DNA of 64,000 nucleotides from Enterococcus raffinosus (lineage in GTDB: Bacteria; Bacillota; Bacilli; Lactobacillales; Enterococcaceae), in contig NZ_JXLA01000002.1 in NCBI RefSeq assembly GCF_001886185.1, forward strand, positions 1 through 64,000, read 5' to 3'. The first letter of the stretch is position 1. Every line of letters begins with the position of its first letter. A program made the position numbers and the translations under genes. Positions 46,301-54,250 of this stretch are shown piece by piece. Under the pieces are notes generated by a model. It had not been told where the DNA came from. It was given only the letters and a program-made list of their open reading frames with translations, and did not search any database.

Positions 46301-49300
46301 GAAGATGGAACTATTACCCCTAATTACGACAAACCTTTAAAGCCAAAAACAGACTACACCGTAGAAGTAATAACGGATAACGAGACTGGAAAGCAAACAT
46401 TAACAATCAAACTTACTAATAAAATTGAAACGGCCTATCAGTTAGAATATCGCAGTTACATTAATTCCTCTGCAAGTGGCAGCAAAGATACAGTTTCCAA
46501 TAAAATAACTGTATCGGGAGATAATGAACAAACCATTTCAGGGGGAGATGGACAAGATGTCACAGTAGAAATCAATCATAGTGGTGGTTCTGCAACTGGA
46601 AAAAAAGGGAAATTGGTTATCCAGAAAACAGAAGCAGATGGCAAGACGCCTTTGGCTGGTGCTAAGTTTGAACTTTGGAACACGACAAAGACCCAACTGC
46701 TGCGTGAAGGAAAAGTAGATGATAATGGACAAATTACCTTTGGAAATCTCCCTTATGGCGAATATCTCTTATTTGAAACGGCTGCCCCTAAAGGCTTCAC
46801 GATTTCAGATGATTTGGTAGATGGACGACGAATTACTATTGATGATAAGACTTCAACGGAAAACGCGGCACCATTAACCATTCCAAATGAACGAAATAAG
46901 GTTATTTTACAAAAGACGGATGAACAAGGAAATCCAATTAAGTTTGATGACGATATCCAAACAGGAGCACGCTTTAAGCTAGAACACTTTAGCAATTTGA
47001 TGCCCAATCATGCTCTTTGGGAACCTGTAGCGTTAGATCCTGATCGGTTAAACAGCGATGGAGTTTTAGAGATCGATAGTTTACCCTTAGGATTGTATCG
47101 GATTACTGAGATTGAGGCGCCAACGGGTTATGTATTGAACAACACCCCAATTAATTTTGTTGTATATCGAAATAGCGATCATCAAATACCAACGATCCAT
47201 TTAAATTATAAGAATTACAAAGGATCTGCAGAGCTTTTGAAAACGGACAGCACAGGAAATCCTTTAGCTGGAGCGATGTTCGATGTGATAGACAGTACTG
47301 GAAAAAAAGTGAATTCTGAACCTATAGTCTCACAAGATGATGGAAAAGTAACGATTACGGGATTGTCTCCTGGCGATTATAAATTTGTAGAAACGAAAGC
47401 ACCAGATGGCTATATCCTTAACAGTTCAGAAATTCCCTTCACCATTGATGAGACGTCTCACGATAAACCTAAAACGGTCACGACTCAGGCGGATGGTTCA
47501 CCACTGGAGTTGGCAAACCATAAAGGTTCAGTAGAATTTGTGAAGAAGGACAAATCTGGCAAAGTATTAGAGGGTGCGGAATTTGACTTGCTAGACACTG
47601 AAGGGAAAAAGGTCAATCAAGAACCGATTACATCTGATAAAAACGGGAAAGTACATGTTGATAATTTAGCACCGGGTAATTATACTTTTGTGGAAACGAA
47701 AGCGCCAGATGGTTATTTATTGAATGAAATGAAACTCTTATTTACCATCGATGCTTCACATAAAGGAAAAGTATCAGTAGTTAAACTACCTGATTTCATC
47801 AATTATAAAGGTGCCTTCCAAATCGTCAAACGCAATACTGATGGGGATGGTTTAGCTGGAGCGGAATTTACTCTTTATCAAGAGGATAAAGTGACCGTTG
47901 AACAAAAAGTCAAAAGTGATAAAGATGGAAAGGTCACATTTACTAACTTGGCACCAGGTACGTATTATTATCAAGAGACGAAAGCGCCGACTGTCACTGA
48001 TGGGACAAACTATGTAATCAACCCAGCTTTAATTAAGGTTGAAATTTCAGATCGAGCTGAAGATGCTCCTGAATTGGAGAAGTTGGGAGATTTCCAGAAT
48101 TTCCGCGGAAAGGCTCAGATTACGAAAGTCGGTGAAGGCGATTCTATCGCTGGAGCGGAATTTGAACTATACCATATTGAAAATGGCGAGCAAAAGCATG
48201 TAAGAACAATTTTGACTCCTGAAAATGGTATTTTGGATATTTCAGGTTTAGGTGCAGGAGAGTATATGTTAAAGGAAACGAAACCGGCTCCTGGCTATAT
48301 TCTAAATAAACAACCGATTTATTTTGTCGTTCAGGAGAACAACGATCAAGATCCTACGATAGACAATCTAGATTTTGAAAATTATGAATCGGGTGTCATC
48401 GGTCGAAAAGTGAATGAGCAGAAGAAAGCCTTGCAGGGTGCAGAATATCAGATCTATAAAGCTGATGGTGACAAGCCGACGGGCGACCCTGTGGTAGTTA
48501 AAGATCGCGATGGAAAAAATTACGAAAACAGCACTATCATAACAAATGAAAAGGGTGAAATATATTTCCAAGGTTTGAACGAAGGTCAATATGTGCTCGT
48601 CGAAACGAAGGCACCTGAAGGCTATATCTTAGACACCAAACCTCATCCATTCGAAATTACCGGACAATTAGGCAAACCAGATAAAGTAATTTTAGGCGAT
48701 TTTGTAAATTACAAAGGAGCTGTTTTAGCAACAAAGAAAAACGAAGATGGAAAAATATTAAGTGGTGCAGAATTCGAAATTCAAGACACTGAAGGTAAGG
48801 TACAAACAATCCTAAATTCAGCCGGGAAAGAAACCAAGAAGCTCATTTCAGACAAAGATGGGAAAATCTATGCTAATGGACTGAACCCCGGTAAGTATCA
48901 ACTTGTTGAAACGAAAGCACCGACAAATTATTTATTAAATAAGCAAAAAGTTACCTTTACTGTTTCTGATAAAGCTTCCGGAAAACCTGAGACGATCACC
49001 TTAGCTGATTTTATCAATTATCAAGGTTCGGTGAAATTACAAAAAGTCTCTCCTTTAAACAAGGAACTAACCGGTGCAGTATTTGGACTCTATCATTCTG
49101 ATGGGGAACATATCGGAGACTACACATCTGATCAAAAGGGGCAGGTTGCAGTGAATAAGCTTTCACCAGGCGATTACTATTTTGCTGAGAAAAAAGCCCC
49201 AGATGGTTATGAGATTAGTAGTGAAAAACGGAAATTCACGATTACTTCTTCTAAGCAAGGTAGACCAGAAACGCTTGATTTAGGTAAATTTGTGAATGAA

Positions 49301-49486
49301 GAAGTTGCGAAGAAAACGAATATTCCAACATCTATGAACAAATCAAAACCTTCTAACAAAGATTCGGAAACAACAACAGGAAGTTATCCGAAAACGAATG
49401 ACACACGCAATCCGTGGTTACTTATTGCAGGAATTGCCGTGATCATCATAGCTGGCACTATTTATTTCAGAAGAAGAAATAAGTAA
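43310..49486 (+). CDS. Giant cell-wall-anchored adhesin with nine CnaB/SpaA repeats
   Basis: A 2058-residue surface protein. A signal peptide (about 1-32) is followed by a Ser/Thr/Glu-rich linker (about 135-200) and an adhesin head (about 204-350, DIRDYFPNGNG). Then come five collagen-binding-like Ig domains, each opening with a W-x-[IAV]-x-[VFI]-N pattern near 375, 514, 655, 810 and 957. Nine CnaB/SpaA repeats start at about 1101, 1197, 1305, 1405, 1500, 1599, 1694, 1803 and 1905. Each has an early Lys, ETKAP-type Glu and a closing FxNYKG, the isopeptide-bond set. The C-terminus carries YPKTN (2026-2030), a hydrophobic segment and RRRNK. CnaB repeats make a stiff stalk. The head should bind a host matrix protein. 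Start follows GAGGTG. Confidence 0.9.
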   Translation: MQRKKSCNKFLHIFMTVLILVNTLTSLTVFAESNDQPFLKLEKISKGKTDDQLDLQIMTRSGQENEKVQVSQPVIQQAVLEQDDQRIPLTVENEQSIIVPTQSTGSGVIHLTLKDTKDLSSVDISVQDQKLTYTFGQTSMSQTEESSEETTENSKAISKESTTEIDSSKQENENSEASETLQSTEASTADTKEKSAKADEPTDIRDYFPNGNGTILTESKLVYLDENGDVVEPPVTADTTVRIFYSWSIPEDVRQQIEPGDYFDFKLPDELKPKQTQSGELKNNDGEVYAKYTIDTDGNIRFEFTDEVNNQSDINGSFFFDTEFKKEHIDGPGDITIHYPVEDDLPPVNIEIRPNTDQSIDKKGHFDRTPNPSTVVWTVDFNQGMNHLDEPSITENWPTGIEYKSVKVMELEMNLDGTVKEVGRELNPNEYKVDKNGNVTILGETNKAYRLVYQTDISDSAKPENGGKVSFTNNAQLTDKNNDDGIDAKATVTNNFGKPIEKNMVGYDPNKQEFDWAIKYNYNEKKISKDSAVITDTISKNMDLVDDSVKLYPITFDEKGKEVKGDPLIEGKDYTLEPNPDGEGFVIKFLDDVDGAIRVEYKTKVNGLVTDPTQVSNNVSTGTGQTDGDKGTAQQQNVIKDITDVNYADKKVGWKIAVNKNHYHMENLVLTDTYDPVPGLSMAIKEDLTPDFEIRDVTTNKVLVPGKDYDLELLTDSSGQNEVGFKVVFKGDYNPTESELEITYHTNFDVSLLDPTNPSMDRFKNNMQADWEDEHGNKHQSDDDKDFKPHDPFQLNAQKSGTYNAQTKHITWTIAVNLSRNILVNAQLKDEIKENQDYIDGSLKIYEAEVNKDGTVVKKQPEKIVNDEMKSIDEPNSSNDQTLQIDFPNNVDNTYLIEFETSVEGKIIEGSNQYTNVANYVNNDDERDVIGEVGIKNGGKYVQKTGAQDSEDPDYVNWQAVINPSQSTLDHVVIKDEPSDNQVIDQDSIKLYETTVAEDGTITPNYDKPLKPKTDYTVEVITDNETGKQTLTIKLTNKIETAYQLEYRSYINSSASGSKDTVSNKITVSGDNEQTISGGDGQDVTVEINHSGGSATGKKGKLVIQKTEADGKTPLAGAKFELWNTTKTQLLREGKVDDNGQITFGNLPYGEYLLFETAAPKGFTISDDLVDGRRITIDDKTSTENAAPLTIPNERNKVILQKTDEQGNPIKFDDDIQTGARFKLEHFSNLMPNHALWEPVALDPDRLNSDGVLEIDSLPLGLYRITEIEAPTGYVLNNTPINFVVYRNSDHQIPTIHLNYKNYKGSAELLKTDSTGNPLAGAMFDVIDSTGKKVNSEPIVSQDDGKVTITGLSPGDYKFVETKAPDGYILNSSEIPFTIDETSHDKPKTVTTQADGSPLELANHKGSVEFVKKDKSGKVLEGAEFDLLDTEGKKVNQEPITSDKNGKVHVDNLAPGNYTFVETKAPDGYLLNEMKLLFTIDASHKGKVSVVKLPDFINYKGAFQIVKRNTDGDGLAGAEFTLYQEDKVTVEQKVKSDKDGKVTFTNLAPGTYYYQETKAPTVTDGTNYVINPALIKVEISDRAEDAPELEKLGDFQNFRGKAQITKVGEGDSIAGAEFELYHIENGEQKHVRTILTPENGILDISGLGAGEYMLKETKPAPGYILNKQPIYFVVQENNDQDPTIDNLDFENYESGVIGRKVNEQKKALQGAEYQIYKADGDKPTGDPVVVKDRDGKNYENSTIITNEKGEIYFQGLNEGQYVLVETKAPEGYILDTKPHPFEITGQLGKPDKVILGDFVNYKGAVLATKKNEDGKILSGAEFEIQDTEGKVQTILNSAGKETKKLISDKDGKIYANGLNPGKYQLVETKAPTNYLLNKQKVTFTVSDKASGKPETITLADFINYQGSVKLQKVSPLNKELTGAVFGLYHSDGEHIGDYTSDQKGQVAVNKLSPGDYYFAEKKAPDGYEISSEKRKFTITSSKQGRPETLDLGKFVNEEVAKKTNIPTSMNKSKPSNKDSETTTGSYPKTNDTRNPWLLIAGIAVIIIAGTIYFRRRNK

Positions 49487-49492
49487 ACCTAT

Positions 49493-49532
49493 TGATCTAG
49501 GCAGCAAATTCGCTGTCTAGGTCTTTTTTTCG
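49493..49532 (+). terminator. Terminator of the adhesin gene
   Basis: The CTAGGCAGC/GCTGTCTAG stem is followed by a run of seven T. Confidence 0.85.
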
Positions 49533-49562
49533 TTGTTAATAGTAAAAAAATCATGGTATTAT
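49533..49562 (+). promoter_or_regulatory. Promoter of the structured leader RNA
   Basis: TTGTTA (49533-49538) and TATTAT (49557-49562) are 18 bases apart. The expected start, about 49569, falls at the first stem of the leader. Confidence 0.6.
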
Positions 49563-49566
49563 GTTT

Positions 49567-49720
49567 GATGAACTGGAAAACTGGAGCTAGGGTTCCGCTT
49601 AAAGAGGACTGTGACCGAGGGCTTCATCTTTTGCCATATGCAGAAGGCACCTATTGATAAAAAAGATCCGAGGGGAAAGGTTCAGTGTATTTGTGATGCA
49701 CTGACTTTTCCCCTTTTTTT
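49567..49720 (+). ncRNA. Structured leader RNA with terminator, candidate riboswitch
   Basis: A first domain is closed by GATGAA (49567-49572) with TTCATC (49623-49628) and contains GCTAGGGTTCCG and later CCGAGGGC. A small GCC/GGC hairpin follows (49633-49648). Then a strong terminator: AGGGGAAAG with CTTTTCCCCT, inner CAGTG/CACTG, and seven or more T at 49714-49720. This is the layout of a ligand-controlled leader: compact domain, linker, terminator, then the HAD gene. The core loosely recalls the ykkC (guanidine-I) class, but the second half of that consensus is not found, so I leave the class open. Confidence 0.55.
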
Positions 49721-49774
49721 GTACGTGGAAAAGTCGATGCGTCCTTTAAATAATTATTTTGGAGGAAGAGAAGT

Positions 49775-50545
49775 ATGAAAAAAATGGTATTTTTTGATTT
49801 AGATGGCACCTTATGTTCAGGTGGAAGTTTACAGGTAGGGCAAGAAATAATTACCGCATTTAACGACCTCAAGAAAAATGATGTCTTACCGATTATCGCT
49901 ACAGGTCGCAGTCGTTATGAAGTAAAAGGGCTGCTAGATTTACTTCGAGTAGAGCATTACATTTTATCGAATGGCTGCTATGTACATTCTGCAGGAAGAA
50001 CCATCCAGAATATGACGTTTACCATTGGAGAAGTCGAAGCTATTTTAGCGATTGCAAAAAAATATCAACTGTCGGCAGGTTACTTTAATCAGCGAGGCTA
50101 TGCAATAACTCAGTTTTCAGAGGTAGTTGAGGAACATGTTGCTCATATGGGGATTTCAGAAGTTCCGGTGGTTGCCGACTTTTATCAGTCGAATCCTGTC
50201 AATTTTATGAATCTCTATCTAAATGCCGAAATGGAAGAAAAAATTCGTGAAGAGCTGGGTGCTATCGCTGATCTCGTCCGTTTTGCGCCTTTGGCGATTG
50301 ATGTATTGCCAAAAAATGTTTCAAAAGGAACGGCGATCAAAAGCTTATTGACTTCCTTGAGAGATAGTCAAATTGAAACCTATGCTTTTGGTGATCAAAA
50401 TAATGATATTAGTATGTTTCAACTCGTTGATTTTGGTGTCGCGATGTCCCATAGCACAGAGCAGTTGAAGCGGCAGTCTTCTTATATCGCAACATCAACG
50501 AATGGTGTTATCGAGGGATTAAAATACTATGGTCTAATTTCATAA
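49775..50545 (+). CDS. HAD-superfamily phosphatase (Cof type IIB)
   Basis: A 256-residue phosphatase with HAD motifs: FFDLDGTL (about 5-12, nucleophile Asp), ATGRSRYE (motif II Thr/Ser), a Lys (KGTAIK), and GDQNNDISMF (motif IV). The C2 cap and ending are of the Cof type, which dephosphorylate sugar phosphates or cofactors. Start follows GGAGGAAG. It is directly downstream of the structured leader and its terminator and precedes an MFS exporter, so both are probably under leader control. Confidence 0.87.
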   Translation: MKKMVFFDLDGTLCSGGSLQVGQEIITAFNDLKKNDVLPIIATGRSRYEVKGLLDLLRVEHYILSNGCYVHSAGRTIQNMTFTIGEVEAILAIAKKYQLSAGYFNQRGYAITQFSEVVEEHVAHMGISEVPVVADFYQSNPVNFMNLYLNAEMEEKIREELGAIADLVRFAPLAIDVLPKNVSKGTAIKSLLTSLRDSQIETYAFGDQNNDISMFQLVDFGVAMSHSTEQLKRQSSYIATSTNGVIEGLKYYGLIS

Positions 50546-50647
50546 AATTATGAGATAGGATTAGAAGAGAATGAGACTTTAGACGGATGTTGATAAATTA
50601 AGAATTCGTTAAGATAAATCTATCAACGAAAGAGAGTAGGAAAGAGT

Positions 50648-51892
50648 GTGAAGGGAAATAAAAAGAATATTAGCTATTTGATGTTAGGGCAATTTATCTC
50701 TGTATTTGGTGGAGCAATCTTGCGTTTTGCATTGTCATTATTTGTTTTAGATGTAACAGGAAGGGCCGATATTTTTGCTACAGTATTAGCCATTTCCAGT
50801 ATTCCAGTCTTGTTTGCGCCGATTGGTGGGGCAATTGCGGATCGATTCGATCGAAAGCTCTTAATGGTTTTGATGGATGTCGCCAATGCGATTATTGCAG
50901 GGTTACTTTTTCTAGTGGTCGGAACAACTGAATCAATTTTAGGTATTGGTGTTTTGATCTTTATTTTAACGATTGTTGGCAGTTTTGATACACCAGTAGT
51001 GGGTGCGAGTATCCCTTTATTGGTAGAAGAGGAGGAACTGGAAAAAATCAATGGATTATCAAATGGTATTTTACAGTTATCGAATGTTGTCGCACCGATT
51101 ATTGGCGGTATTTTCTATGGGGTCATGGGTGCTAAACTGCTGGTTGCCAGTAGTATTCTCTTTTTCATAATAGCTGCGATTATCGAGAGCTTTTTAAAGA
51201 TTCCATTTGAAAAACGCAAGCAGTCATCCGGTACCATTATGCAGATTTTAACAGCCGATTTAAAGGACGGATTCAAGGAAGTTAAGAACAATCAAGTGAT
51301 TTTCAAATCAATCACTATCGCAGCGGCGATCAATTTTGTTTTAACTTCTTTCTTTATTGTTGGACTTCCAGTTATTTTACGAATGACGCTTCAGGTAAAT
51401 GACACCATGTATGGAATCGGCATGGGAGTCTTTAGTTTCGCTAGTATTATTGGAGCCATTTTTGCGGGGCAGTTAACGAAAAATATAAAATTCAATAATT
51501 TTTATCGGGTGTTTACGCTCTCAGGAATTCTATTGATACTCATGAATCTCTTATTGAGTATGACGAGTATTGGGGTTGGTTTTATGGTTGTGCTCGTCAT
51601 GGAAATCATTATCGGAATGATGCTCAGCGCGATTTCAATTTATCTGATCACCATTGTGCAGCGAATTACTCCTAAGGAAAACTTGGGGAAAGTGATGGCA
51701 ACAATTATCGCAGTTGCACAATGTGCGGTTCCTTTGGGCCAATTACTGATGGGACTAATCTTCAGAAATACGACAGACAGTGTTTTTGTTCCCCTACTTT
51801 TAATCAGCGGGCTGGTTTTGTTGATTTCAGGAGCTTGCTTTATGATGTTCAGAGAGACTAAAGAGAGTGACATTTATACGGCAAAAGATTAG
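50648..51892 (+). CDS. MFS transporter, macrolide-efflux-like
   Basis: A 414-residue membrane protein with twelve hydrophobic segments and the MFS loop signature GGAIADRFDRKLLMVL (about 57-72). It reads like the MefA/MFS_3 exporters (KNISYLMLGQFISVFGGAIL). The start is GTG at 50648. It lies 102 bases after the HAD gene on the same strand; between them no terminator is apparent. The exported compound is unknown. Confidence 0.83.
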   Translation: MKGNKKNISYLMLGQFISVFGGAILRFALSLFVLDVTGRADIFATVLAISSIPVLFAPIGGAIADRFDRKLLMVLMDVANAIIAGLLFLVVGTTESILGIGVLIFILTIVGSFDTPVVGASIPLLVEEEELEKINGLSNGILQLSNVVAPIIGGIFYGVMGAKLLVASSILFFIIAAIIESFLKIPFEKRKQSSGTIMQILTADLKDGFKEVKNNQVIFKSITIAAAINFVLTSFFIVGLPVILRMTLQVNDTMYGIGMGVFSFASIIGAIFAGQLTKNIKFNNFYRVFTLSGILLILMNLLLSMTSIGVGFMVVLVMEIIIGMMLSAISIYLITIVQRITPKENLGKVMATIIAVAQCAVPLGQLLMGLIFRNTTDSVFVPLLLISGLVLLISGACFMMFRETKESDIYTAKD

Positions 51893-51938
51893 AATTGATA
51901 CACTCTTTCACACGTCAAGAGAAAAAAGGAGAATAAAG

Positions 51939-52343
51939 ATGGAGTTTAGAGCAGAATGGTCGAAATTGATTGAGACGCAGCCGTTTTGTTTTCTAGGATC
52001 GATTACAGAAAATGGCTACCCAATGATCCGGGCGATGCTGAAGCCGATAAAAATTGAAGATAATCAGCTGTATCTTCATACCAATACTTCTTCCAATAAA
52101 GTCCATCAGCTTCTAGAAAACCCTAAAGCTTGCTTGTACTTTTATGATGGGAAGACTTTTACTGGAGTTAGTTTGATTGGAGAGATGGAAGTATTAAGTG
52201 AAGAACAGGATAAAAGAGAATTTTGGCAGGAAAGTTACGATATTTACTATGAAAAAGGCGGCGGATTACCGGATTTTACAGTTTTGAAATTCACTATTAT
52301 TGAAGGAGAGTTTTACCAGAATTTCAACGTTCTTACGTTTTAA
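51939..52343 (+). CDS. Pyridoxamine-5'-phosphate-oxidase-fold protein
   Basis: A 134-residue split-barrel flavin-binding protein of the PNPOx-like family: CFLGSITENGYPMIRAM opening, then YLHTNTSSNKVHQLLENPKACLYFY. Family members bind FMN, F420 or heme and act as small reductases or oxidases; ligand here unknown. The ATG at 51939 follows AAAAGGAG. A longer frame back to 51867 overlaps the preceding MFS gene and is rejected. Confidence 0.82.
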   Translation: MEFRAEWSKLIETQPFCFLGSITENGYPMIRAMLKPIKIEDNQLYLHTNTSSNKVHQLLENPKACLYFYDGKTFTGVSLIGEMEVLSEEQDKREFWQESYDIYYEKGGGLPDFTVLKFTIIEGEFYQNFNVLTF

Positions 52344-52350
52344 GAGACAA

Positions 52351-52420
52351 AAAAAGACCATATAAAGATAGTGTAAAGAAACGGGCGAAAGTTTCACACT
52401 ATCTTTAGGTCTTTTTTTTA
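52351..52420 (+). terminator. Long composite terminator before kdp
   Basis: AAAAAGACC pairs with GGTCTTTTT, and inside AAAGATAGTGT pairs with ACACTATCTTT around a 20-base loop. A T-run of eight closes it. It separates the PNPOx-like gene from kdpF, so kdp has its own promoter within 52421-52470. Confidence 0.8.
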
Positions 52421-52482
52421 TGCTTAAAAAGTAGTAAATAGCGGTCACAATGGTAGGCCATTTTGAAAAGGAGAGAATTTAA

Positions 52483-52563
52483 ATGACAATTATTTTAGGA
52501 ATGATTGGGTTCTTACTAATGATCTATCTTTTCTGGTTTTTATTTAAGGGGGAAGAGTTATGA
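52483..52563 (+). CDS. kdpF: KdpF, small subunit of the Kdp potassium ATPase
   Basis: Twenty-six residues: MTIILGMIGFLLMIYLFWFL then FKGEEL, a single transmembrane helix. KdpF stabilises the KdpABC complex. The start follows AGGAGAG, and its stop TGA overlaps the ATG of kdpA (ATGA), the usual arrangement. Confidence 0.85.
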   Translation: MTIILGMIGFLLMIYLFWFLFKGEEL

Positions 52564-54236
52564 GTAGTATTATCTATCAAGGGCTATTTTTCTTGTTTCT
52601 TCTATTAACCCTAGCTCTGCCGCTAGGGTGGTATATCAAAGAAATAATGCAAGGAAGAGTACCTAGAGGTGTGCGCTTTTTGCAGCCTGTAGAACGTTTA
52701 TTTTATAAAGTCATTGGTCCTATTAGTAAAAAAGAAATGACTGCAAAACGATATGCTTTAAATGTGATCGTACTGAGTATTTTCTCGGTTCTATTACTTA
52801 TTCTTATTTTAATGACGCAGCATTTCTTGCCTGGAGGATCAGCAGTAAAAAATTTATCCTTTCCTCTTGCTTTAAATACAGCAGTTAGTTTTGTAACGAA
52901 TACGAACTGGCAGGCATACGCGGGAGAAACAACTTTATCAAACGCTTCTCAAATGTTCGGTTTGACCGTTCAAAACTTTGTTTCTGCGGGTGTTGGTTTA
53001 TCTGTATTAATCGCTTTGTTTCGAGGAATATCGCAAGTAAAACGAAAAGCACTTGGAAATTTTTGGCAAGATTTGACACGCAGCCTGGTGTATATTTTGC
53101 TTCCGTTAGCGTTTCTTTTTTCAATTGTCTTGATTTCACAAGGAACGATCCAATCGTTCAAATCAGGGGTTGCTTATCAGGGTTTAGAAGGGAAAAATCT
53201 ATGGCTGTATTTAGGCCCTGTCGCTAGTCAAGTCGCAATAAAACAATTAGGAACAAACGGTGGTGGTTTCTTTGGTGCAAATTCGGCTTATCCTTTTGAA
53301 AACCCAACGCTCCTTTCAAATTTCATCGAGAATATTGCGATTTTATTGATTCCAGCCGCGTTGATTTTTGCTTTTGGATTTTGGGTCAAGGATTGGAAGC
53401 AAGGCCGAACAATTATGATAGTCTCCTTGTTCTTTCTTTTATTTGCCTTCATAGGTGTTGCTATCAGTGAATACTATGGTCCAGAAATAGCACGCGTTGT
53501 TGGCTCTACGAATTTAGAGGGAAAAGAAGTTCGCTTCGGTGTTGGGTGGTCCAGCCTGTGGTCAGTCTCAACCACCGCAGCATCAAACGGTTCTGTGAAC
53601 GCGATGCTAGATAGCTTCACGCCGCTTGGTGGAGCTATCCCGATGTTTTTGATGCAATTAGGAGAAATTATTTTTGGTGGTGTCGGCAGTGGTCTTTATG
53701 GCATGTTGGCTTTTCTATTATTGGCAGTCTTTATTGCCGGTCTCTTAGTGGGCCGAACACCAGAATACCTAGGTAAAAAAATTGAAGCTTTCGATATAAA
53801 GATGGCTAGCTTGGTCATTCTAACACCGCTAATGTTAACTCTTTTTGGCGCAATGGCTTTGGTTTTACATCCAGAGGTTGAGGCATGGTTAACTAATCGC
53901 GGTCCCCACGCCTTCAGTGAACTATTGTATGGGGCAACATCCTTAGCCAATAATAATGGAAGTGCTTTTGCCGGTTTACTGGCAGATCACTCGTTCATAA
54001 ATATTTTGGGCAGTCTAATGATGGCTATTTCAAGATATTTACCAATTATCGCTATCTTACTTCTAGCTGAGAATATGGGAAGCAAGAAGAAAGCTGCATT
54101 AAGTTCAGGAACGTTGTCAACAGTTAGTCCAACTTTTGTATCTATGCTAATTATTGTTGTTTTAGTGATCGGAGCGCTAAGTTTTCTGCCAGTATTGGCA
54201 CTTGGTCCAATCGCGGAATTCTTTACGATGAAATAG
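52560..54236 (+). CDS. kdpA: Potassium-binding channel subunit KdpA
   Basis: A 558-residue membrane protein with ten transmembrane segments and four selectivity-filter-like loops; the best seen is [20 protein letters not shown] (about 228-248). It binds K+ and passes it to KdpB. The length is normal for the family. It overlaps kdpF by four bases. Confidence 0.95.
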   Translation: MSSIIYQGLFFLFLLLTLALPLGWYIKEIMQGRVPRGVRFLQPVERLFYKVIGPISKKEMTAKRYALNVIVLSIFSVLLLILILMTQHFLPGGSAVKNLSFPLALNTAVSFVTNTNWQAYAGETTLSNASQMFGLTVQNFVSAGVGLSVLIALFRGISQVKRKALGNFWQDLTRSLVYILLPLAFLFSIVLISQGTIQSFKSGVAYQGLEGKNLWLYLGPVASQVAIKQLGTNGGGFFGANSAYPFENPTLLSNFIENIAILLIPAALIFAFGFWVKDWKQGRTIMIVSLFFLLFAFIGVAISEYYGPEIARVVGSTNLEGKEVRFGVGWSSLWSVSTTAASNGSVNAMLDSFTPLGGAIPMFLMQLGEIIFGGVGSGLYGMLAFLLLAVFIAGLLVGRTPEYLGKKIEAFDIKMASLVILTPLMLTLFGAMALVLHPEVEAWLTNRGPHAFSELLYGATSLANNNGSAFAGLLADHSFINILGSLMMAISRYLPIIAILLLAENMGSKKKAALSSGTLSTVSPTFVSMLIIVVLVIGALSFLPVLALGPIAEFFTMK

Positions 54237-54250
54237 ATGGAGTGAATAAA

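Noticed and set aside
49567-49630. Assignment of the leader to the ykkC/guanidine-I class
   Set aside because: Only the GGGTTCCG and CCGAG blocks are similar; the second half of the ykkC consensus is not found in the following 60 bases.
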